Shown here: one piece after another, positions 26,950 to 35,106 of the stretch | Layout of the letters: each line of letters opens with the position of its first letter | Position numbering within the stretch: the first letter of the stretch is position 1 | The notes under the pieces: model-generated | The model's database searches: none | Seen by the model: only the letters and a program-made list of their open reading frames with translations | What the model was told of the DNA's origin: nothing | Program-made: the position numbers and the translations under genes | Assembly (NCBI GenBank): GCA_964615375.1 | Contig: CAZTOW010000001.1 | Span: 434,001 to 498,000, forward strand | Length of the DNA stretch: 64,000 nt | DNA from: CAZKWG01 sp964615375 | GTDB lineage: Bacteria; Myxococcota_A; UBA796; CAZKWG01 | Direction: 5' to 3'

Positions 26950-27378
26950 ATGGGCGCGCGACGCGGGGTGGCGGCGCTGGAGTTCGCGCTCTGCTTCCCA
27001 GTCTTCCTGGCCATCGTGGGCGGGGTGGTGGAGCTGAGCATGTTCGTCTCCTTCCACCACGTCCTCGCGCGGGCCGCCCGGGACGGGGCGCGGGTGGGCT
27101 CGATCACCATCGAGGGCAGCGATCCTACCGGCGCGCTCATCGAGGCCGAGGCCGAGGAGCAGGCGGAATTCGTCCTGGACACGATGGGCTACCCCTGCGA
27201 GGGGGGCTGCGACGTGGACGCGGAGTGGGCCGCGCGAGAGGACGGCTACCACTACATCACCGTGAGCGTGAGCTACCCCTACCGCGGGATCACGGGCCTG
27301 GTCCCGTACCTGGACGACACGGTCTCCGTGGGCACCTTCACCATGCTGACGCAGCAGCAGGACGAGTCGGCCCTCTGA
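26950..27378 (+). CDS. TadE-like pseudopilin (second)
   Basis: 142 residues from ATG 26950, two bases after the previous stop; GTG upstream readings add a non-conserved tail. MGARRGVAALEFALCFPVFLAIVGGVVE again shows the TadE signature (ALEF plus helix). A Cys pair (YPCEGGCDVD) and several Tyr-rich beta strands follow. It is probably a partner of the preceding TadE-like protein in a minor pseudopilin complex. Confidence 0.88.
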   Translation: MGARRGVAALEFALCFPVFLAIVGGVVELSMFVSFHHVLARAARDGARVGSITIEGSDPTGALIEAEAEEQAEFVLDTMGYPCEGGCDVDAEWAAREDGYHYITVSVSYPYRGITGLVPYLDDTVSVGTFTMLTQQQDESAL

Positions 27379-27390
27379 TCGGAGCTGCGG

Positions 27391-27396
27391 TAGACT
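27391..27396 (+). promoter_or_regulatory. TAGACT -10-like box six bases before ATG 27403
   Basis: TAGACT is followed by six bases and then the start codon of the VPS62-like lipoprotein. No Shine-Dalgarno is seen, which fits a leaderless transcript starting at the ATG. Confidence 0.35.
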
Positions 27397-27402
27397 GACG
27401 CC

Positions 27403-28623
27403 ATGATCACGCCGCTCGCCCTGCTCCTGGCCTGTGACCCTGAGACCAGGCCCGAGAGCCACAGCTGCCCACAGGCCTGGGACTGGGACTGGGACGGCGA
27501 CACCTGCGTCCCGCGCATGCCGGACAGCGAGGGCGTGGACCCGGTGGGCTCACCCGAGCCGCTCGCAGAGGGCGAGCTCGACGCGGGGGAGCAGCTCGCC
27601 CTGGCCGAGCGCTTCCAGCCCGCGCAGGTCTTCTCGGGAGACCAGCTCTGGGCGGTCTCCGTGGACTACTGCGCGGAGAGCGGGGGCGATCTGTGGCGCT
27701 TCGCCGCGGACGACATCGAGCACGCGGCGGGCGAGATCGCGGCGACCAACGCCGAGCTCGCGGCGCTGGACTACGCCACCCTGCCCGCGGACGGCTACGT
27801 CTACCAGATCGACTGTCCGGGGGACAACAGCGGGCCCGGCTACGACGAGGCTACCTGGCTGGACGAGTGGTCGGCCATCCAGGGCGACGACCCCGCCGCC
27901 GCTCCCTACCCGCCCGTGCATTACGTACACCTGGCCTGGCACGACCGCGCCCAGTCTCTCCTGCTCATCCAGTACTGGTTTTGGTATCCCTTCAACAAGT
28001 TCGCCAACAACCACGAGGGAGACTGGGAGCACGTCAACGTCGTGGTGGACGTCTCCGGCGACGAGCCTCAGATGGCCGACGTCCACTGGTTCTTTCACTC
28101 GGGCTCCACCACGGCCTTTCAGCGCATCACCCGCATCACGGACGACGACGGCGGGGACCACCCCGTGGTCTTCAGCGGCGGCTGCGGGGAATTCGACGGC
28201 TGGGGCGGCTGCTACTCCGGCGCCTCCTACCCCTGGCCCGGCGTCTACCAGGGCACCGCCGAGTTCATCCTGGAGGACGTCACCAGCCATGTCCGCTATC
28301 TGCACCCCGACGACATCGGCGTGATCCTCTGGCCGGAGCCCGAGGCGGTCGAGGTCGGCGGCGAGCGCGGGCGGGCCTGGATCCCGCTCCAGCTCTACCA
28401 CGGGGCCTGGGAGACGCCGGAGAACGACGAGATCATCCTCTACGCCGGAGGCGACGGCGTCCCCACGCCGCCCGCCTACAAAGGGGACTGGAACACGGGC
28501 GCCGGGGTGGATGGCTGGTCGGAGCGCGACGAGATCGAGAGCGACTACCTGTTCTTCGATCCGCCAGAAGGCTGGGAGGTCCTGTACAACCCGGGACACG
28601 ACGATCGGGTCGATTGGGACTGA
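27403..28623 (+). CDS. VPS62-like secreted lipoprotein
   Basis: 406 residues. MITPLALLLAC is a very short lipoprotein signal. A Trp/Asp-rich linker (AWDWDWDGDTCVP) is followed by a domain with WFWYPFNKFANNHEGDWEHVNVVVD, VHWFFHSGS and a Trp/Gly/Asp-rich C-terminus, the pattern of the VPS62 family (named after a yeast vacuolar sorting protein, common in bacteria as secreted proteins of unknown activity). The His-Glu-Gly-Asp-Trp-Glu block also resembles the metal-binding motif of necrosis-inducing NPP1 proteins. It follows the Tad-like genes after 24 bases but seems to have its own promoter. Confidence 0.72.
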   Translation: MITPLALLLACDPETRPESHSCPQAWDWDWDGDTCVPRMPDSEGVDPVGSPEPLAEGELDAGEQLALAERFQPAQVFSGDQLWAVSVDYCAESGGDLWRFAADDIEHAAGEIAATNAELAALDYATLPADGYVYQIDCPGDNSGPGYDEATWLDEWSAIQGDDPAAAPYPPVHYVHLAWHDRAQSLLLIQYWFWYPFNKFANNHEGDWEHVNVVVDVSGDEPQMADVHWFFHSGSTTAFQRITRITDDDGGDHPVVFSGGCGEFDGWGGCYSGASYPWPGVYQGTAEFILEDVTSHVRYLHPDDIGVILWPEPEAVEVGGERGRAWIPLQLYHGAWETPENDEIILYAGGDGVPTPPAYKGDWNTGAGVDGWSERDEIESDYLFFDPPEGWEVLYNPGHDDRVDWD

Positions 28624-28649
28624 AGCTAGATCTTGTTCCCTCGCAGGCG

Positions 28650-28655
28650 TATACT
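28650..28655 (+). promoter_or_regulatory. TATACT -10 box eight bases before GTG 28664
   Basis: TATACT is followed by eight bases and then GTG 28664, the start of the SGNH hydrolase; no ribosome site is present, so a leaderless mRNA is likely. Confidence 0.4.
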
Positions 28656-28663
28656 GAACGGGC

Positions 28664-29875
28664 GTGCGGACCCCCCTCCGAAAAGCCCTCATGGGACTCG
28701 CGGTCACGGTCGCTTTCTTCGTAGGCGTCGAGCTCCTGCTGCGCGCGGTCTACGGGCTCCCGGAGAGCCCGCGCTTCCTGCGCCCTCACTGGCTGGCGAA
28801 GGGCAGGTTCTTCGAGATCAACGGCGACGTGGCCCAGGCGACTTACCAGGGCATCGACACCATCGGGAGCTTCCCCACGAAGCCCACGCCGGGCACGGCG
28901 CGGGTGATCGGCTTCGGGGAGTCGAGCATGCGCGGCGGCTCGGCGCTCCCGCCCGCCCTCGAGTTCATGGGCCTCATCGAGACCGCCCTGGACAAGGCCG
29001 GGGTCCCCGCCGTCTCCCTCAACCTCGGCCGCTCGGGCATGGACACCAGCACGCTGCCGCGCCTGGTCTACGAGGGCATGGCGCTCGAGCCCGACGTGGT
29101 GGTCTTCTACTTCGGGCACAACGACATCGCGAACAGCACCCTGGAGCGGCGTTACGGCGACATCTCCGGCGCGTTGGAGGCCCGGCTCACGGTGCTGCTG
29201 GAGCGCACGCAGCTCTACCTCCAGCTTCAGCGCCGCATCTCCGCCCGCCCCCAGCTCAACCCCATGGTCACGCGCGGTCCGCTGGTCATGAGCCCCGAGC
29301 AGACCGCCATGGCCGAGGCCACCTTCGAGCGCAACCTGCGCCGGGCCGTCCAGCTCTGTCAGGACGCGGACGCCGAGGTCGTGCTCATCACCCCGGGCTC
29401 CGCCAACGACCGCTGGTTCGCCACGGAGCCGGTCTGCCCGGACGCGCTCCCCGAGAAGGCCTGGGCGCGCAAGGGCGCGGGCTACGCCCTCCAGCTCAAC
29501 CAGATCAGCCCCGCGGACGTGGAGGCGGCCCACGCCTCGGCCCCGGACTGCCCGGAGATCGAGTACCTCTGGGGGTTGTTGATGCTCCGGCGCGGTCAGC
29601 GCGCGGAGGCCTGGGCCCAGCTCGCCCTGGCCCGGGATCACGATCCGGCGCCCATGCGCGCCACCTCCGGGATCGTGGAGGCCGTGCGCGAGGTCTCCCG
29701 GAGCATGGACACCGGCCTCGTGGACTTCGAGCTCGCCCTGCGGGAGCGCGACAGCTTGGAGGGGCTGTTCATCGACAACGTCCACCTCGACCGACAGACC
29801 CACGCCCTGGTCGCGCGGCTGGCGACGCCCGTGGTCCAGGAGCGGATCCAGCGGAGGGCCCAGGGCCGGCGCTAA
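28664..29875 (+). CDS. GDSL/SGNH-family hydrolase, membrane-anchored
   Basis: 403 residues from GTG 28664; ATG 28691 is an alternative. An N-terminal membrane helix (ALMGLAVTVAFFVGVELLLRA) precedes an SGNH hydrolase fold. Block I is IGFGESSMRGG (nucleophile Ser87), block II is NLGRSGMDTS, block III is YFGHND (Asn153) and block V is DNVH (Asp371, His374). All four catalytic elements are visible. The enzyme probably removes or transfers ester groups such as O-acetyl or lipid at the outer face of the inner membrane. A roughly 100-residue helical insert precedes block V. The substrate cannot be told from sequence. Confidence 0.85.
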   Translation: MRTPLRKALMGLAVTVAFFVGVELLLRAVYGLPESPRFLRPHWLAKGRFFEINGDVAQATYQGIDTIGSFPTKPTPGTARVIGFGESSMRGGSALPPALEFMGLIETALDKAGVPAVSLNLGRSGMDTSTLPRLVYEGMALEPDVVVFYFGHNDIANSTLERRYGDISGALEARLTVLLERTQLYLQLQRRISARPQLNPMVTRGPLVMSPEQTAMAEATFERNLRRAVQLCQDADAEVVLITPGSANDRWFATEPVCPDALPEKAWARKGAGYALQLNQISPADVEAAHASAPDCPEIEYLWGLLMLRRGQRAEAWAQLALARDHDPAPMRATSGIVEAVREVSRSMDTGLVDFELALRERDSLEGLFIDNVHLDRQTHALVARLATPVVQERIQRRAQGRR

Positions 29876-29894
29876 GATGTCCGGGAGGTGACCC

Positions 29895-31322
29895 ATGGAC
29901 ATCGACCGCTCCCTTCAGGCCTTCCGCGCGCTCCTCCTCCTCTCCATCGGCCTCCCCGCCTGCGTCGGGGGTGACAAGGGGGACAGCGTCTGCGAGGGCT
30001 CCACCGCCATCCTCGACGCCTCGGGCGCCGCCACCGGCTACGAGCGCTGCGACGACGGCAGCGTCCACCGGGTCTCCGCGGTGAGCACCTCGGACACCAT
30101 CGACGGTGAGAGCTGCCGGGGTGACGAGGAGTACCTGAGCTGCACCACCGACGCCGACTGCGCCGGCGGGAGGGGCAGCGGCGCGCGCTGCCTGCACATC
30201 GACTACGTGGAGGTCGGGGGGCGCACGGTCCCCGGGGCGAGCCCCGACACCGCCTGGCCGGGCGAGGACGGCTGCTACTGCGCCTACTCCTGCACGAAGG
30301 ACTCCGACTGTGGCGACGGCTACGCGTGTGTGCCCGCGGATATCGTCAGCACCGACAAGAGCTGGTCCAGCTGCGAGAAGGCCACCTGCGCCACGGACGG
30401 CGACTGTGAGAGCGGCGAGTGCGGGATCGCCAGCTTCGACAATGGCTGCGGGCGCGAGACCTACCTCGCCTGCCGCTCCGATGCGGACGCCTGTCGCGTC
30501 GGCGCCGACTGCCCCGACGGCGAGGAGTGCTCGGCCAGCTACGACACGGCCAGCTTCCAGTGCCAGGAACAGAACTGCGCCATCGGCCGTCCGCTCTCGG
30601 TGGTGGGGGGGGTGCGGACCGCCGACTGCGCCCCCCGCGGGGACTGGGTGGGCGGGCTGGCCCTGGACGTGGGTGAGCGCTCCGCGGAGCTGCGCGCGGC
30701 GCTGGGGGCCTGGTGGTCGGACGTCGCGGCCATGGAGCACGCCAGCGTCGGCAGCTTCGCCCGCTTCACCCTCGAGCTCCTCTCGCTGGGCGCGCCCCCC
30801 GAGCTGCTGGCCGAGGCCCAGCGCGCCGCCGCCGACGAGGTGGCCCACGCCCGGCTGGCCTACACCCTGGCCGGGGCCTGGCGGGGGGAGGCGGTGGGGC
30901 CGGGGCCGATGTCCCTGGACGGGGTGCGCCCTGGCGCGGACGCCGCCGCCATCCTGCGCGCCCTGGTCGAGGAGGCCTGCGTGGGCGAGACGCTCGGCGC
31001 CGCCGAGGCCCGCGCCGCCGCGTCGGGGGTGGAGGATCCCGCCTTGAGGGAGGCCCTCCTGGGCGTCGCCGCGGACGAGGAGCGCCACGCGGCCCTGGCC
31101 TGGCGCAGCCTGCGCTGGATGCTGGAGCGGGATCCAAGCCTGCGCGCCGTGGCCCGGGAGGCCTTCGCCGCGGCGGTCTCGGAGGCCCGGGGGCGCCCCC
31201 TCGGGCGGTGCCCGGACGCGCCGGAGCTGGGTGTCCTGGGTTCTCGCGCGCGCCGTTCAGTTCATCTTCGGGCGCTCGAAGCGGTCGTTTCGCCCATGGT
31301 GGAGGCGCTCGGGCTCGCCTGA
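29895..31322 (+). CDS. Cys-rich lipoprotein with C-terminal di-iron ferritin-like domain
   Basis: 475 residues from ATG 29895 (GGGAGGTG upstream). A signal ending in LPAC is followed by about 220 residues of Cys-rich repeats of the Cys-x-x-Asp-x-Asp-Cys type (CTTDADCAGG; CTKDSDCGDG; CATDGDCESG). From about residue 265 there is a four-helix domain with both di-iron motifs: Glu281 (MEHASVGSFARF) with Glu315xxHis318 (DEVAHARLAY), and a Glu in EEACVGET (360/365) with Glu395xxHis398 (DEERHAALAW). These are the ligands of ferritin-like carboxylate-bridged di-iron proteins. An exported, lipid-anchored di-iron protein is unusual; oxidase or peroxide-handling roles are possible, but no substrate is known. 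Confidence 0.82.
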   Translation: MDIDRSLQAFRALLLLSIGLPACVGGDKGDSVCEGSTAILDASGAATGYERCDDGSVHRVSAVSTSDTIDGESCRGDEEYLSCTTDADCAGGRGSGARCLHIDYVEVGGRTVPGASPDTAWPGEDGCYCAYSCTKDSDCGDGYACVPADIVSTDKSWSSCEKATCATDGDCESGECGIASFDNGCGRETYLACRSDADACRVGADCPDGEECSASYDTASFQCQEQNCAIGRPLSVVGGVRTADCAPRGDWVGGLALDVGERSAELRAALGAWWSDVAAMEHASVGSFARFTLELLSLGAPPELLAEAQRAAADEVAHARLAYTLAGAWRGEAVGPGPMSLDGVRPGADAAAILRALVEEACVGETLGAAEARAAASGVEDPALREALLGVAADEERHAALAWRSLRWMLERDPSLRAVAREAFAAAVSEARGRPLGRCPDAPELGVLGSRARRSVHLRALEAVVSPMVEALGLA

Positions 31323-31350
31323 GCCCTTGCGCTGTACACGCTTCGTGGTA

Positions 31351-31375
31351 GGTGTGTATATAGTTCGCACACACC
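31351..31375. promoter_or_regulatory. Inverted repeat GGTGTGT-N11-ACACACC, candidate operator
   Basis: Perfect 7-bp arms at 31351-31357 and 31369-31375 surround an AT-rich centre (ATATAGTTCGC), 16 bases before the start of the outer-membrane protein gene at 31391. The AT-rich core is conspicuous in this DNA and could combine a -10 region with a dimeric regulator site. Confidence 0.45.
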
Positions 31376-31390
31376 AGCCACGAGGTCTCC

Positions 31391-32218
31391 ATGCTCCTGT
31401 CCCTGCTCTGCGCCGCCGCCCTCGCCGTCACCCCGGACGCCCCGGAGTCCGTGCTCAACCGGGAGGGCGCCACGCTGCGGACCCGCTTCTCGGCCGAGCT
31501 CGGCGTGCTGGCCCCCATGTACCACCACATCACCTTCGACCGGGACGGCACCGACTTCGACTACCTGGCCGAGGGAGGCCAGAACAACCTCTTCCCCTTC
31601 ACCCGACTCTCGGCGGACCTGGACATCGGCGACCGCCACAGCGTCATCCTGCTCTACCAGCCGCTGGACCTGCGCACCGAGACGGTGCTCACCCGCGACG
31701 TGACCCAGGCGGACCTGCTCTTCCCTGAGGGCACGCCGATGGAGTTCCGCTACGGCTTCTCCTTCGTGCGCGGCAGCTGGCTCTACGACCTCGCGCCCGG
31801 GCCGAAGAAGGAGCTCGGGCTGGGCGTCTCCCTCCAGATCCGCAACGCCACCATCGACTTCGCCTCCCAGGACGGGACCCTGTTCACCGGCGAGCGCGAC
31901 ATCGGCCCGGTGCCCGTGATCAAGTTCCGCGGGCGCCTGCCGGTCGAGGAGCGCGCCTGGGTGGGGGCGGAGGTGGACGGCTTCTACGCGCCCATCAAGT
32001 ACCTGAACGGCGGGGACACCGACGTGGTCGGCGCCATCGTGGACGCCTCGCTGCGCGGCGGCATCGCCCAGAAGAGCGGGGTGGACCTGTTCCTGAACCT
32101 GCGCACCATCGCCGGGGGCGCCGAGGGGCAGTCCAACAGCCAGGACGCCCTGGGCGACGGCTACACGAAGAACTGGCTCGTGTTCACCAGCCTGAGCCTG
32201 GGGACCACCCTGCGCTAA
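31391..32218 (+). CDS. Predicted outer-membrane beta-barrel protein
   Basis: 275 residues with a short Sec signal (MLLSLLCAAALAVTP). The mature chain alternates polar and hydrophobic residues in strands typical of small barrels (TRFSAELGVLAPMYHHITF; ADLDIGDRHSVILLYQPL; SVVLF-like ends), with a final strand WLVFTSLSLGTTLR. It is about the size of a 10-14 strand barrel. No enzyme motif is seen. The gene stands alone behind its own palindromic element and is convergent with the exonuclease gene 12 bases downstream. Confidence 0.7.
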   Translation: MLLSLLCAAALAVTPDAPESVLNREGATLRTRFSAELGVLAPMYHHITFDRDGTDFDYLAEGGQNNLFPFTRLSADLDIGDRHSVILLYQPLDLRTETVLTRDVTQADLLFPEGTPMEFRYGFSFVRGSWLYDLAPGPKKELGLGVSLQIRNATIDFASQDGTLFTGERDIGPVPVIKFRGRLPVEERAWVGAEVDGFYAPIKYLNGGDTDVVGAIVDASLRGGIAQKSGVDLFLNLRTIAGGAEGQSNSQDALGDGYTKNWLVFTSLSLGTTLR

Positions 32219-32230
32219 AATCGATAATGG

Positions 32231-33001
32231 TCAAGCTCTGACACGAGCCTGCTCCAGCACGTCCTCGGGCACGGGGACCTCGCTCTGGAGGCGCACGAGC
32301 TGGCGGGCCAGGAACGCGAGCTCTCGCCCGGCCTCCAGCTTCGCCGGCAGCGTCTTCGCCCCGCGGATGGGCAGGGCGGCCACCGCGCCCAGGTCGGCGT
32401 AGATGGCGTCCAGGCTGCCCAGCGCGCTGAGCAGGGCGGCGGCGGTGGTGGCGCCCACCCCGGCCACCCCCCGCACGCCGTCGCTCGCGTCGCCCACCAG
32501 CGACAGGTAGTCCACCACCTGATGCGGGTGAACGCCCAGCTTCTCGAAGACCGCCGGGCCGTTGTAGGTGCGCCCGCGCAGCCGGTCCTCCACGAGCACC
32601 TGCGGGCGGTCGCGCACGAGCTGGAAGAGATCCTTGTCGTCCGACAGGATGCGCACGGGCAGATCGGCCGCGCCGGCCAGGCGGACCAGGGTGGCGCTGA
32701 TGTCGTCGGCCTCGTAGCGGGGCGAGGAGAGCACGGGCACGCCCCGGGCCAGGGCCTCGTCGCGGAAGCGGTCGAAGCTCTCGACCAGATCGGGCGGGGC
32801 GGGCTCGCGGTTGTGCTTGTAGTCGGGGGCGATCTCGCGCCGGAAGGTGTCCAGCGTGATGTCCATCACCACCGCCACGCGCGGGGCCTCGCGCAGGTGC
32901 CCGCGGAGCTGGGCCAGCGCGACCTTCCAGGGGTCCTTGTGGCCGCCGAACCAGGGGCGGATGACCAGCACGGTGCCGTCGACGATGAGCAGGCGGTCCA
33001 T
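32231..33001 (-). CDS. 5'-3' exonuclease, PolI N-domain/FEN-like
   Basis: 256 residues. Conserved acidic motifs of the flap/5'-exonuclease fold are present: LLIVDGT at the N-terminus, RREIAPDYKHNR (helical arch), YEADDISATLV, ILSDDKDLFQLV and LVGDASDGVRGVAGVGATTAAALL (helix-three-turn-helix DNA clamp). It matches the free-standing 5'-3' exonuclease domain of DNA polymerase I, with no polymerase part. It should remove RNA primers or flaps. The neighbouring thioesterase gene ends seven bases upstream, so they are likely co-transcribed. Confidence 0.93.
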   Translation of the reverse strand: MDRLLIVDGTVLVIRPWFGGHKDPWKVALAQLRGHLREAPRVAVVMDITLDTFRREIAPDYKHNREPAPPDLVESFDRFRDEALARGVPVLSSPRYEADDISATLVRLAGAADLPVRILSDDKDLFQLVRDRPQVLVEDRLRGRTYNGPAVFEKLGVHPHQVVDYLSLVGDASDGVRGVAGVGATTAAALLSALGSLDAIYADLGAVAALPIRGAKTLPAKLEAGRELAFLARQLVRLQSEVPVPEDVLEQARVRA

Positions 33002-33008
33002 GGGAGCC

Positions 33009-33800
33009 TCAGCGGATGATGGTGATCAACTGGTGGTTGATGGCGAGCAGGCGACCGTCCTCGCCCCAGAGGCGGCGCTCCTCGCTCACGTAGCCGCCCG
33101 CGCTGACGGGGGCGCGGCACTCGAGGAAGCAGGGGGCGGCGGGGTCCAGGCCCGTGGCGGGCTCGCAGAGGTGCAGCGCGTAGGTGAGCGTGGCCACCGG
33201 CCGGGGGGCCTCGAAGCGAGCCAGGGCCCCGGTCCACCAGGCGTCGACGAGCAGGGCGATCCAGGCCGCGTCCAGGCGCTTCGGCGTCTGTCGGGCGCGC
33301 ACCCAGCCCGACGCGCTGGCCTCCCCCCCGCCCTGATACGGCGGTCGGCCCACCAGCCGGTACTCCAGGTGCCGCGTGAAGGTCGGCGCGAACGGCATCT
33401 CCGCCGGCAGCGGCTCCAGGTCGCGCCAGGCGGGGGGAGCCGGCCAGGCCAGCTCCGACCAGGAGGGCGCCCCCGGCCGATCCGCGGCCGTCACGGCGAT
33501 GGCGTGGTCCACCACCTCGCCCGCCTGGGTCAGCGTCAGCGCGATCCCCGTCACGGAGCTGCCCCGGCGCAGGATCTTCGCCTCGATGCTGGCCTCTCCC
33601 GGCGTCGCCGGCCCCAGCATCGCCACCTCCAGCCCGCGCAGCGGCGCCGGCGACATCGCCTCCGCCGCCCGCGCCAGCGCCCCGCTCAGCAGCCCCCCGA
33701 AGGCCCCGCGCCCCTGCTGCCACCCGTCGGGGATATGGAGGGAGAAGCGCCCCTCGCCGAGGGGGGAGGGCGTGATGAGCTGGTCGGGGGTGGGGGACAT
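33009..33800 (-). CDS. Acyl-CoA thioesterase family protein (double hotdog)
   Basis: 263 residues. The first half contains GWQQGRGAFGGLLSGALARAAEA and a beta-rich segment; the second half contains AWIALLVDAWWTGALARF and repeats the hotdog pattern, so it reads as a TesB-like double-hotdog thioesterase. It should hydrolyse medium or long acyl-CoAs; the physiological substrate is unknown. The gene is cytoplasmic (no signal) and precedes the exonuclease gene by seven bases, with its start divergent from the AAA ATPase gene. Confidence 0.85.
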   Translation of the reverse strand: MSPTPDQLITPSPLGEGRFSLHIPDGWQQGRGAFGGLLSGALARAAEAMSPAPLRGLEVAMLGPATPGEASIEAKILRRGSSVTGIALTLTQAGEVVDHAIAVTAADRPGAPSWSELAWPAPPAWRDLEPLPAEMPFAPTFTRHLEYRLVGRPPYQGGGEASASGWVRARQTPKRLDAAWIALLVDAWWTGALARFEAPRPVATLTYALHLCEPATGLDPAAPCFLECRAPVSAGGYVSEERRLWGEDGRLLAINHQLITIIR

Positions 33801-33873
33801 GGCGGGCTCCGGGGGGAGGGGAGGCTATCTGCCTTGGACCCTGCTGGCGAGATACGCTGCCGCAGGAGGTGCC

Positions 33874-35106
33874 GTGGGCTCCGTCTTCGTCCACCGCGTG
33901 GAGCTGAGCAATTACCGAAGCCTGGCCCATTGCAGCGTGAGCTTGAGGCCGCTGACGGTGCTGGTGGGCAGAAATGGTTCGGGGAAGAGCAATTTCCTCG
34001 ACGCGCTCCGGCTGGTGGCGGAGTCGCTCTCCACCTCCCTCGAACACGCGCTCCGCGAGCGCGGTGGCATGGACGAGGTCCGTCGCCGGTCTGCGGGACA
34101 CCCGACACAGTTCGGGGTCCGCCTGGAGCTCAGCCTTCCGGCGGGCGGCGCGGCGATCTACGCGCTCTCGGTAGGCGCTCTCCCAGACAGGAGCTTCGAG
34201 GTCCTTCGCGAGGAGATCCATGTCTGGTCGGCGGCGCGGAGTGGCGGCGCTCCGCGGAGCTGGTTCAAGCGAGACCGCGACCGCGTCAGCAGCTCCCTCG
34301 GCGCGGTCCCTCTCGGCCGGGTCGAGCTCGACCGCCTGCACCTCCCGCTGCTGGGGAGCCTGCCCGAATTCCGGCCTCTGTACGAGGGGCTCGCCCGCAT
34401 GTCCTTCTACCAGCTCCAGCCTCAGCGCATCGGCGGGCTTCAAGACCCGGACGCCGGGGATCGGCTCCTGCGGGACGGATCCAACCTGGCGGCGGTGATC
34501 CGCCGGATGAAGAAGCGGGATCCCGAGCGACTGGCGCGCGTGGAGGAGCACCTGCACGCCATCGTGAGCGACGTGTCGCGCATCGACGTGCGCGCGTTCG
34601 GCCCGAAGGAGCAGGTGACGGTGCTCCAGGATGTGGATGATCAGAAGCCCTGGAGCTTCCCCGGCTCGTCGCTCTCCGACGGCACCCTGCGCGCGCTCGG
34701 CGTGCTGACCGCGGCGTTTCAGCCTGGAAAGGAGGGTGTGCCTGGGCTCTACGGGATCGAGGAGCCCGAGGTCGCCATCCACCCCGGCGCGGTACCCCGC
34801 CTCTCCGCGGCGCTTCGGGAGGCCTCGGAGGACGCCCAGATCCTGCTCACGACCCACAGCCCGGACCTGCTCTCCGATGAGGACTACCCGGCGGAGGACA
34901 TCCTGGTCGTGGAGAAGCAGAGGGGCAGCACGACGATCTCCGAGCTGGCGCAGGAGACGCGCGAGATCATCCGCGAGCGCCTCTGCACCCCGGGCGAGCT
35001 CCTCCGCCAGAGCCAGCTTCAGGGGTCGTCGACTCGGCCGACGGCTCCGCGTCGGAGTGGAGACCTGTTCCGTCTCCCCCGGCCGACGGAGCCGGAGACC
35101 CGATGA
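33874..35106 (+). CDS. AAA/ABC-type ATPase (OLD-like AAA15/21), first gene of a two-gene module
   Basis: 410 residues from GTG 33874 with AGGAGG upstream; longer upstream readings are non-conserved. Walker A GRNGSGKS is at 32-39 after a KAP/RecF-like start (VHRVELSNYRSLAHCSVSL). The signature-like SLSDGTLRALGVL is at about 266-278, Walker B GIEEPE at 294-299 and the His switch TTHSPDLLS at 326-334. These are the features of SMC/RecF-type AAA ATPases that pair with TOPRIM nucleases in phage defence (OLD, PARIS, AbiL types). It overlaps the DUF4276 gene by ATGA. Codon use is a little less GC-extreme than its neighbours, a hint of transfer. Confidence 0.88.
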   Translation: MGSVFVHRVELSNYRSLAHCSVSLRPLTVLVGRNGSGKSNFLDALRLVAESLSTSLEHALRERGGMDEVRRRSAGHPTQFGVRLELSLPAGGAAIYALSVGALPDRSFEVLREEIHVWSAARSGGAPRSWFKRDRDRVSSSLGAVPLGRVELDRLHLPLLGSLPEFRPLYEGLARMSFYQLQPQRIGGLQDPDAGDRLLRDGSNLAAVIRRMKKRDPERLARVEEHLHAIVSDVSRIDVRAFGPKEQVTVLQDVDDQKPWSFPGSSLSDGTLRALGVLTAAFQPGKEGVPGLYGIEEPEVAIHPGAVPRLSAALREASEDAQILLTTHSPDLLSDEDYPAEDILVVEKQRGSTTISELAQETREIIRERLCTPGELLRQSQLQGSSTRPTAPRRSGDLFRLPRPTEPETR

